64,000 nucleotides of DNA. It comes from Ohtaekwangia sp036503775 (GTDB lineage Bacteria > Bacteroidota > Bacteroidia > Cytophagales > Cyclobacteriaceae). Both the position numbers and the translations under genes were made by a program. Positions 35,601 to 44,000 of the stretch are shown piece after piece. The stretch covers positions 39,348 to 103,347 of the forward strand of contig DASXWH010000120.1 in the NCBI GenBank assembly GCA_036503775.1, read 5' to 3'. Position 1 is the first letter of the stretch. Every line of letters starts with the position of its first letter. The notes beneath the pieces are model-generated. The model saw only the letters and a list, made by a program, of their open reading frames with translations, made no database searches and was not told the origin of the DNA.

Positions 35601-38600
35601 ATCAAAGTTTTCATCCAGCAAGGCAGAACCGGCCAGCAATTCAATTTTTGCAGACTTATCAACCAAGGGTTTGGATGCTTTGTCATCTTTGGATTTCTTA
35701 TCCGCGATCCGTTTGTCCGTTGGCCAGTTAGCAAATTTATTTACCGGGGCTGGCGGTAATTTCGCCAGATCAGTACCGGCACCTATAACCTGTAAACCAT
35801 AGGTCAAAGGTTTACCTCCGGTGTTAGCGATGTGAATAAGCTTGGTTGTATCTCCTTTGTAATCAACAACAGCTTCCAATACGGTAGGATCAACATCAAT
35901 TGCTTCATCACCGATCACGCGTAATTTGGCAGGTACTGTAAGCTCAGTTCCATCAACTTCGATATTAACATTAGCTGAATACAATCCAAATTCAAGTTCA
36001 CCTGATGTAAAGGTTACAGTGATCTCTGCCGTTGCACCTGACGGAAGGTTTCCTGTCAACGGAGAAGCGGTAATCCATGTTGGCGCTTCCTCCTTTGTAC
36101 CATCGATGATCTGAAAATCATCAATATCAAGTGTAGAACCAGCTTCTTCCATCCATGAAAGAATAGCTACCTGTTCAATATCTCCGGTAAAGCCCAGGCC
36201 TGTGAATATTTTAGTTTCATTGATGTAAACATCAAACATCGCTGTTGCCCTGTCTGCCTCAATGGTTAAATCAAAATATCCGGAAGGTACAGAAGGTGCA
36301 ATGGTTTCAAAGAATCCACCACCAGCGCCATCACTAACCAATGCCGTCATACTTCCGTCTGTTTCGAAACCAATTCGGGTAACCACAAAACCTGCAGAAG
36401 GTGATTGTGGTGCAATCTGCCAGCTCACATCTGTACTTTGCAAATTAACCTTCATAGTAACGGTTGACTTTGGCTCAGATCCTATTGTCGCTGACGGTGA
36501 TAATGATAGTGAAAATCCAAAACCATCTGACAATCCGCTAAAATGCTGCGCACCATCATAGGGGTTTTCTGTACTGACAGTCCAGTTACCCCACTCGGCA
36601 TACCATCCCTCCTGCCCGTCAATATCACCCAGGGAAAGGTTTTCAAAATCGGTTGTATATAGTCCGGTAGAATTTGGCGTTACGGAAGATCGCGAAGCTG
36701 TTCTTCCGCTCTTGGATCCTAAACTCAGCGCTTTGATTCCATCGCGGTCATTTTTCTTGCGAGCTGATTTCTGTTGCTTCTGCTTGTCCGGATTAGCTGC
36801 AGGCGCTTTTCGTCCGCTTGCTAAAGCTGGTTTGTTGATTTTCACTGAAGATGTTGAAAAACCTGCACCTTCCACAGAAACTGTGAACGTGTGATCATCA
36901 GGACCATTATTGTTCAGGAAAATAGTATGGGTTGATGTTTGTTGCCTTTCAAGTTCATCGTATAATGAATCAGGTGAGACGGTAAACTCAGGTCCAAGCA
37001 CGGTTAATGTTGCAGGAACAGAGATCAGCTCATTATTAGGTGCGTTACTTGAAATATCGATAGAAGCGGTATAGACACCGGCATCAAGTCCTGACGCATC
37101 AAATGTAACTTCCAGGTCAACTTGTTCTCCGGGAGCTACCACGCCTTCTGCAGGTGAAACGGTTACAAAGGATCCACCGCCCTGCAAATAGTGAACGGCA
37201 TTTTGATAAATCGTTGGAAGATCTCCAGCCCATTGCAGGGGATCACCATTGCCCAGATCAGGAAGCATATTCAAGGCTACTACTTTAGCGTTTGCCGCCA
37301 GGAATAACTCACCGTTATCCCACTCGGCTAACGCTATAGCTCCCGAAGCAAGTCCAACGTTTTGAACATAGCCACTGTATGCCAGATCGTTTACACCTTC
37401 GAGAATCGGATGGCCAGGTGAGAGAATAGTTCCGAGCTCTACATCCACAACAGCATCTGTTGTAGATGGTGTGAATGGTCCATAACCATCATCGATGAAT
37501 CGTCCTGCCATCTGCCATGCATCGTAGGAATAGGCAAATTGGTTTACGATTACTTTACCACCGGCATCAATATAATCGGCCAGCAGATCGCCCACATCAG
37601 CGGGATCAATACCACCAGAACCCAGCCACTGTGTATTATTGGTAGTAAGCACGATATCATACTGATTCAGTTTTGCCAGGGAAAGAAGCGGCAATGAATC
37701 TGCTGAAATAGTAGATGCCTGAATGTCATCGAAGCCGTTGAGTATTGCTTCAAGAGCTGTTACATCATCATCTGGTGTTACGATAAGCAGTTTGGAAACC
37801 ACTGCAGATTTTCCGACAGATTTAAGCTTGATCTGATTGCTCGAATACTTTCCTGAAGCGGAAGCCTTCTGTGAACTGCTTTTCGATGTGGCCACTGATT
37901 TCACAGGGACAACCACATTCCGCACGGAAGCCACACTGGCCGGAGATGCAGATGATACGCCTACAGAAAATTCAAGATTGCTGCCTCCCGTATTTTCAAT
38001 GGTGAGTGTCTGCGTTTCCGTATTACCTGTATTTAACGAAGCACTTAATGCATCAGGTGTAACCACTATGCCTGGAGCTACCACACCATTTCCTCTAACA
38101 GCAACGGTAAAGCTTGTATTTGCCGGATCATTTGTTGAAATGGTTATGAATCCGGACGATACACCCAGTGACGAAGCCACAAAGGTAACCTGGATCTGCG
38201 CTGTAGCGAATGGCGCTACAAAAACGGTGTCCGAGAAATGCGCTATAAAATCTGAATTATCAGAGGATACTCCGGTTATAGCTAATGGTTCTGATCCGGC
38301 ATTGTGCACATAGATGTACTGGCTTACGGAATCCGTTTCAAATACATCACCGAAGTCGAGTGAGTCTGGTTCAACGGAAGCGATTGGTAATCCATTGTTG
38401 GTGACATTCAATGTCAATCCTACCGTAAGACTATCTTGTAATGGATCATTGTGAAAAATACTTACAGTACCTTGATACGTACCAGCCAGTAATCCAGCTG
38501 CGCTGAATGTTACGGTGATATCCGTACTCGAACCAGGAGCAAGAGTATCTGTTACAGGAGAAACTTCTGCAAAGCCACCATGTGTACTCAAGGCAAAATC

Positions 38601-40580
38601 CAGCACACCAAGTCCATTGTTAGTGATGGTAAATGTCTGACTGGCTGTGCCGGCCGTTTGTAAATTCTGCACCAGTGATGTCGGTGATACCGAAATTACA
38701 GGGGCAAAATTCGTGGCCTGTTCAACAATATTAGAAACACTTGAAAAATTACCGAAGAAGTCTGCTGACTTGATCGCGAAGTAATAAACGGTACCAGGTA
38801 ACAGACCTGTAATCGTAACCGATTCCGGTGATCCGGCAGCCTGCGGTACCGGAGGGCTAGGCCACTGGGTGGCTGATCCGAAGTTACCTTCGGTGATCGG
38901 TGACGTTGAATACCGGATATCGTAAACGGAAGCTGAACCATTTCCAGCATCTGCCGGAGCTGTCCAGGTTAGCGTTATTTCAGAAATAGCCACAGCTGCC
39001 GCTGCCAGGTCATCAATGGCTTCAGGCGCACTGCCATCATTTTCCTGTAATGCCAGGAAAGCGTTTAGTCTTCCCGAACCGAGGAGGCCAGCAAATGGAG
39101 GATCAGCAGCATCAATATCATCTACTAATTGTGTTAATCTTCCCCGTACCATTTCAGGTGTGAGGCCCGGGCCTCCAAATTTTGAAATGATCAATGCTGC
39201 GACACCCGATACGTGAGGACACGCCATGGATGTTCCCTGGAAGAATGCATAGTTTCCACCCGATACCGTACTTAATACTCCGCGTGGATCATTGTTAACA
39301 AAGGTCTCTCCTCCCGGAGCAGCCAGATCAACCCATTCACCAAAGTTCGAATACCATGCTTTCTTATCCTGATTGGTTACACCGCTGACGGCAAGTGTTG
39401 ATTCATAAAATCCGGGATAGTGAGGACCATCATCATCATCGTTACCTGCTGAGAAAATAACAATACCTCCATTCATCAAACCAACCTGATTACCTAATTC
39501 ATCTTTACCTGCTTCAGCAATGAAATAATCAATCCCGTCCAGCACGGCCTGATCAAACACCCCAGGATTAGTATAGCCCCAGCTGTTCTGGGAGATCAAT
39601 GCACCGTTGTCAGCCGCGTAAACATATGTGTCTTCAAAACCGCCAACACCTACAGCACCAAATGCTGCGCATGACATAATCCGAACACCATCACCAACAC
39701 CCGAACCACCGGCAACACCAGCTACACCAATACCATTGTTGGTCGTTGCAGCAATCGTTCCACTGGTGTGCGTACCGTGATCATCGGGTGCTATTTCACC
39801 AGTGTCGTCACCAAATCCGTAACCGTTTATATCATCAACATAACCATTACTATCATCATCAATTCCATTACCTGGAACTTCATCAGTATTAACCCACATA
39901 TTGGCAACAAGATCCGGGTGATCAACCTGTGCACCACCATCGGTAACTGCTACAATAACATTACTGTTTCCGGTTTCAATTCCCCAGGCCTGAAGGATGC
40001 TGATGTCAGATCCGGGAGTTCCTCCGGCCTGACCTGTATTGTCATAATGCCACTGCTGGGCAAATAACGGATCATTGGGAGCACCCGATAAAGTAGCCAG
40101 TTCCTCGGGCATTACGATCCGCGGACCAAAATCTTTACGGTCAGAACCTACAATGGCCTTTTTATATAAAGGCTGTACAATTTCAATCTGATCAATCTGC
40201 TGATATGCAGAAAGTGCAGTTAATACCGAAGCCGCCTTGTCAAGCTGGATTTCATACCACCGATGAAGTCCATACTTCCTGTGCTTTGCTTCAAACTTGC
40301 CGGCATGTCTGAATACACGCTTCATGCCGGTAGCTTTGAACTGCACATTAACACGGTCGATTGATTGGATTCCCGTAACTAAAACGTTACCGGCACTTTT
40401 GGTCATCCGGGTATTTTCAAGATGCGAAGCCAATGCTTCACTTACCTTGATCCGAACAACACCGTTTTCAAAACCAGACTTTTGCTGGGCATACACTTGG
40501 CTTGAGGCAATGGCCATAAGCCACAAAACGATCAGGCATAGAAAAGCCGATCGCTGAAAGGACACGTAGATGTACTTCAT
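32640..40580 (-). CDS. Giant T9SS-secreted subtilisin-like (S8) protease
   Basis: The 2646-residue protein begins with a signal peptide (1-31) and an I9-like propeptide (about 35-145). The S8 catalytic domain (about 175-515) has Asp214 (AVTDGG), His268 (DDHGTHTSG), Asn380 (SAGN) and Ser451 (GTSMACPHVSG), so the triad is complete. Then come a fibronectin III domain (about 520-620), several choice-of-anchor-D domains, a glutamine-amidotransferase-like alpha/beta region (about 930-1130), a LamG-like domain (about 1305-1490), a choice-of-anchor-J/cleaved-adhesin-like domain (about 1648-1818), a second LamG-like domain (about 1967-2153), a cadherin-like Ig domain (about 2225-2312), the shared C-terminal module (about 2317-2530) and a T9SS sorting domain (about 2563-2646). 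It should be secreted, perhaps anchored, and degrade protein outside the cell. Its own terminator follows. Confidence 0.9.
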   Translation of the reverse strand: MKYIYVSFQRSAFLCLIVLWLMAIASSQVYAQQKSGFENGVVRIKVSEALASHLENTRMTKSAGNVLVTGIQSIDRVNVQFKATGMKRVFRHAGKFEAKHRKYGLHRWYEIQLDKAASVLTALSAYQQIDQIEIVQPLYKKAIVGSDRKDFGPRIVMPEELATLSGAPNDPLFAQQWHYDNTGQAGGTPGSDISILQAWGIETGNSNVIVAVTDGGAQVDHPDLVANMWVNTDEVPGNGIDDDSNGYVDDINGYGFGDDTGEIAPDDHGTHTSGTIAATTNNGIGVAGVAGGSGVGDGVRIMSCAAFGAVGVGGFEDTYVYAADNGALISQNSWGYTNPGVFDQAVLDGIDYFIAEAGKDELGNQVGLMNGGIVIFSAGNDDDDGPHYPGFYESTLAVSGVTNQDKKAWYSNFGEWVDLAAPGGETFVNNDPRGVLSTVSGGNYAFFQGTSMACPHVSGVAALIISKFGGPGLTPEMVRGRLTQLVDDIDAADPPFAGLLGSGRLNAFLALQENDGSAPEAIDDLAAAAVAISEITLTWTAPADAGNGSASVYDIRYSTSPITEGNFGSATQWPSPPVPQAAGSPESVTITGLLPGTVYYFAIKSADFFGNFSSVSNIVEQATNFAPVISVSPTSLVQNLQTAGTASQTFTITNNGLGVLDFALSTHGGFAEVSPVTDTLAPGSSTDITVTFSAAGLLAGTYQGTVSIFHNDPLQDSLTVGLTLNVTNNGLPIASVEPDSLDFGDVFETDSVSQYIYVHNAGSEPLAITGVSSDNSDFIAHFSDTVFVAPFATAQIQVTFVASSLGVSSGFITISTNDPANTSFTVAVRGNGVVAPGIVVTPDALSASLNTGNTETQTLTIENTGGSNLEFSVGVSSASPASVASVRNVVVPVKSVATSKSSSQKASASGKYSSNQIKLKSVGKSAVVSKLLIVTPDDDVTALEAILNGFDDIQASTISADSLPLLSLAKLNQYDIVLTTNNTQWLGSGGIDPADVGDLLADYIDAGGKVIVNQFAYSYDAWQMAGRFIDDGYGPFTPSTTDAVVDVELGTILSPGHPILEGVNDLAYSGYVQNVGLASGAIALAEWDNGELFLAANAKVVALNMLPDLGNGDPLQWAGDLPTIYQNAVHYLQGGGSFVTVSPAEGVVAPGEQVDLEVTFDASGLDAGVYTASIDISSNAPNNELISVPATLTVLGPEFTVSPDSLYDELERQQTSTHTIFLNNNGPDDHTFTVSVEGAGFSTSSVKINKPALASGRKAPAANPDKQKQQKSARKKNDRDGIKALSLGSKSGRTASRSSVTPNSTGLYTTDFENLSLGDIDGQEGWYAEWGNWTVSTENPYDGAQHFSGLSDGFGFSLSLSPSATIGSEPKSTVTMKVNLQSTDVSWQIAPQSPSAGFVVTRIGFETDGSMTALVSDGAGGGFFETIAPSVPSGYFDLTIEADRATAMFDVYINETKIFTGLGFTGDIEQVAILSWMEEAGSTLDIDDFQIIDGTKEEAPTWITASPLTGNLPSGATAEITVTFTSGELEFGLYSANVNIEVDGTELTVPAKLRVIGDEAIDVDPTVLEAVVDYKGDTTKLIHIANTGGKPLTYGLQVIGAGTDLAKLPPAPVNKFANWPTDKRIADKKSKDDKASKPLVDKSAKIELLAGSALLDENFDGGTFPPAGWSVTDLEGEGVNWSTAADAGEGNYSGTGEAATVSSDVFGLAEFDAVLVTPSISTAGYKNIAVQYNANYANYANLDFLDLDIQVDGGAWTTVLSWNEDHGTFRGTPGEFVSVSLASYIGTASSFRLRWHYYDPNSGDWDWYAQIDDVVVLGDARSWLTVEPAAGTVPVGESVDIAATFDAEDLDPGFYVAGIIVSSNAVEDPLVGIVASLQVREPAVISVDPDSVYVELPDGLTTEESLTISNSGESVLTYSITDAPIPSASGVKLARIESKDKRTTRSAQSINLFDTHAITSGVKQMAGSELYGTGFEEFATGDVSGQQGWTGQFGNWTVETFNPGEGAQHLSGLADGLGQSRAFSPTVALGDDDISTASMKLDLDNGVTWQIIPQSPTAGFVNTRFQISADGSLSTLVQDSTGTAFYQEIPGTLPDGYFDFRIEVASTLEFTIYVNDAPIFTGTGFAGDIEQVVLYSLMEEEGPLMDVDNLVILDGPAQAPWLTVTPDEGAVPAGGSTTISLLFDATDVEPGTYTKILNISSNDPETPNVAVPVTLVVIPNLPPVLSGVSDTTVRELSSINLAFTAADPDDADVTISVLNAPAFMTLTSAGNGYSNHKVSPLIGDAGTYEVTVVAEDPRGGSTSIPFTLTVTPYGVQSFSLTYKTGAVVTNFEDSVTLDIADPDLDKYTIQANTDPTVVGSVRFTLDGNTINTDNSRQYTINAWELPKLSGGYHTLTAQAFTRSNGNGDASQVKSATIHMINSAAITDFDLINVNGARIDLVEGAVIDISQPGFNLINIIANTSINTVRSVKFSLNGPTARIDNRAPYGIKGTANGNETFWAVAPGNYTVTATPYMQYYAWGPIGQSLTVNFRVVNGGVPTVANARSINNELGDEVLVEETGESDWSIYPVPVKDELHISLTGKVEGQIAVNIMNLQGQSIHVKEGMADAFRQYTVSTVQLGLPSGFYLVQIQQANGKRIVRKFMKE

Positions 40581-40951
40581 GCAGGAGAGGTTATTTAGAG
40601 TTATACAAAGTTCTTTTTGAAATCAACTGATTTCCCCTGCACGATTCTTACTCACACACAAACTTCAGTTGAGGATTAGATTTGATTTCCTTCAGGTGGT
40701 CAGTTCAACGCCAACGATCAAATCTTAAAATGAAATAACTAAAAATTAAAATGATGTACTCCAACTTACGTGAAATAAATTTTAAACCAGCTGTCGCAAA
40801 ATACGCGTCACTGTCTTACATGTTCCAACATGCTTGAATTAAACCGTTTGTATCTTCCTTCTGGCTGATACTGTACTTAATAAAAGTGTTTCTCATACTA
40901 CCGGATAAATACGGGAGCATTTACATTAACGGAGAATAATCCGGGATGAGA
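40581..40951. other. Intergenic region upstream of the giant S8 gene
   Basis: No gene is seen in about 370 bp. On the minus strand GAACTTTG, about 26 bp before the ATG, matches seven of eight positions of the Bacteroidota -7 element, but no TTG stands at the right distance upstream. Base composition is more AT-rich than in the genes. Confidence 0.4.
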
Positions 40952-40984
40952 ATAGATGAGTCATGGCAACCATGACTCATCTAT
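40952..40984 (-). terminator. Long hairpin after the 1799-residue S8 protein gene
   Basis: Perfect 15-bp arms at 40952-40966 and 40970-40984 with a 3-nt loop lie 23 bp after the stop of the gene at 41008. The minus strand continues TCTCATCC, which is only moderately U-rich, so this may be a terminator or an mRNA-stabilising stem. Confidence 0.65.
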
Positions 40985-41007
40985 TTAAGAGTTCAATTTA
41001 ATGTGAG

Positions 41008-44000
41008 CTATTCTTTTATAATTTTCTTAACGGTTCGCCTGCCATTACTCTGCTGAAGTATTACAAAATACACTCCCTGGCTTAGTCCTAAGCCTGAGGT
41101 GCTTACTGTATAAGTTCTCAGGCTATTTGCCGGTCCGTCTTTTTCATGTGCGACCTGACCCTGTGCATTGGTTATACTTAGCCGGATGTCTCCTTCTATT
41201 TTTTCATTTACATAAATAGTAAGCAAGTCATTCACGGGAACAGGATAGATTTGTAACACCTCTTCCTGAGTAGTAAATTCCTCAACTTCCAATGGCCCAT
41301 CTGATGATAAACGCGCAACTGCAGGTGTAGCACTCTGTATTATTTTAAAATTAACTGTAAGTGGTATCCCTCTGGGGCCCCATCCATAATACATCATGTA
41401 GGGTATAGCCTTTATGCTATAGCTGCCAGGTTTCACCGGCCAGAATGTGTCGGTACCATCAGAGTTTCCGCGCATGGCATAAGGTGCACGGTTGTCAATG
41501 CGAATGGTAACAGTACCTGTCACGAAGCGTACACTTCGCACCGTATTTATGCTGGTGTTCGCTACAATATTAATTGAACTGAATCCAGGCTGGCTGATAT
41601 CGATGACACTACCCTCTTCCAGGTCCATCAACTTAACTCCACTTCCATTGACCAGATCAAAATCCGTGATAGCGGCTGAGTTAAATACACGAATTATAGT
41701 TTTTCTGACCTGCCCTCCTACGCCCTGCGCATTACTATTCGTGAATGCCTGTGCCGTCAGCACGTGGTAGCCCTCGCTCAGTACAGGAAGAACCCAATGG
41801 TTAATACTGTACGGAGCTGTGTTATCGATATTGATTTCTGCACCATCCAGGGTAAACCGTATGCTTCCTACTTTATTCGGAGAAGTGTTGGCCCTTATCG
41901 TGTACATGGAAACAACCGGATCTGCAATATCAAGATCGACTGTGTCGGTAAAGGTTTTAACCATCGAATAATCACTATACCACACGAGACTGAAGTCTTT
42001 CACCTGGAATGGCAGAACATTGATTTCAACATACTTTGAATCAAATCCACCTCTTCCATCTGAAGCATAGATAATCGAATTCATACGCGATCTGCCAATG
42101 TCAGACACCGTTGGCTTAAACGTATAGGTAATATGACCATTACCATAAACCACACTTCCTGGAAAAGGATGGCTTCTATAATCGGTCAGCGTCACATTAG
42201 TGTCATCCGGATCAGAACCTGAATAGCGTACCGTAAGCGTTTCATTCGCAATAGCATTTACAACAAGGGCTCCTTCAATGGTTGGCGGTATATTTTCTTC
42301 TGCTATAACACGTACGGGAACTGAAACAACTGGCCGTACCAAATCATTGCTGATTATTTTAAGTGTGTCTGCATATACACCCGGATCAATACCTCGGGAA
42401 TCGAGTACTACATTTACAGGTTGAGAATCTGTCATCGGAATAGTTCCGGATGCAGGGTCCACCTGCAACCATGGAACAGGCTGGTCACCATCGTAAATCC
42501 TGATATCATCGATATCCAGGATCGGTCCGGTGGACTCAGTACCACACGCAAAATAAACTTCAGAATAGTGTTTGCCTACACCAATATCAGAAGCGATCAC
42601 AGTATCGTTAACCGAAATTGTAAATTCTCCGGTGCTCGCTTTGGTCGTGAATCGTAATTTAAAATATCCGTCAGGAAGGGTTCCCGGTATTGATTTGAGC
42701 TCTGATAATTCTGATGATATTTTGACTAAGGTTTGCAGGCTTCCATCAGGTGCTATAAGTAAAAAATTACCGAATATGTAACCGGAAAGTCCATCCGACC
42801 ATACACCAATTTCCCAGGACACTCCACGATCAACATCGATCATCATCTCAGCAATAGAAACTTCCGCTGTACCCGAAGTAAGGTCAGGTGAATAAATGCT
42901 GGTACCATAACCCAGGTTATCACCGGATTGGCAACGTAGATGCCGGGAACCTGAAAATGGATTTTCACTGGAAATACTCCATTGGTATTCATCAGGGTAA
43001 AGGTTAACGTGCCATCCTCCGGTTGCATAAACACTATCTGCGATATCATCGTATTCAAATCCGGTCTGAAACTTTCGAATACCTCCGGGATGAACAGGTA
43101 CTGAATTCGTATGTATAGAGTAGTTCAGATCAGCCCCCCCTATATTCATTATTTGAAGTGGAACAGTTTGAACTGCGTTTATGGGTAGTACCTGCTGAAT
43201 AGAATCCAAAGACAGATCAATTACAGGGGGAGCAAATACTTCAACAACAACAGGCACAAACAAGGGACTGTGACCTACGTCAATGATCAGAGTTGTTGTG
43301 TACGTTCCATAATCGATTCCATGCGTATCAACGGTAAATGTAAAATCGGTTGTATCATTGGCTGAAATAGAACCCGATAGTGGAGTTACCGAAAGCAAGG
43401 AGGATGGAAAAGCTGACGAGTTATCCAACTGCGCTTGAAATGATCTGTGTATCCCACTCAGGTTAAACATGGGTATCACACCTTGTTGCTGTTTATCCTT
43501 TTCAACTTTATAATGAATCGTGTCTTCGGATAAAACAAATTCGGGTTCGATAACGTCCAGAAAAATAGTAGTGTATGCATAGCCACCATTCTCCTGAAAT
43601 TTGGGATCATCAGTCTGAAAGGTGACATAGAAGTCACTGTAACCTGGCCACAGTAATTCAAATTCAACGGTCACTTCTACTGAATCTCCCGGATGAAGTG
43701 TTGCCGATGATAATGAATAAGTCACCATATCCCATTCATAATCGTCAAACTGAACATTAACATCTTCTACACCATCGTTCCACATCCAGAATGAGGTCCG
43801 GTACCTCGAATTAACATAAGCAGTGTCTGTTGGCAGCTGACGGGGAAACTGAAGATCCTTCGGTGATTTTAGAGCATTTCCTTTTGCATACAGGGTAATA
43901 AGAGGCCGGTTTGGATCATTCGTATGAATATAAATCTCTCCGGTGTGAAGACCCGGTTCTATCGGCTCAAAATAAGTAAACAGGGCATCATCTCCGAATG

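Noticed and set aside
37837..38313. Long plus-strand open frame of 158 codons
   Set aside because: It lies antisense within the giant S8 gene, whose domains are clear. Its residues show no motif, and Thr/Ser/Val-rich repeats on one strand commonly leave the opposite strand open.
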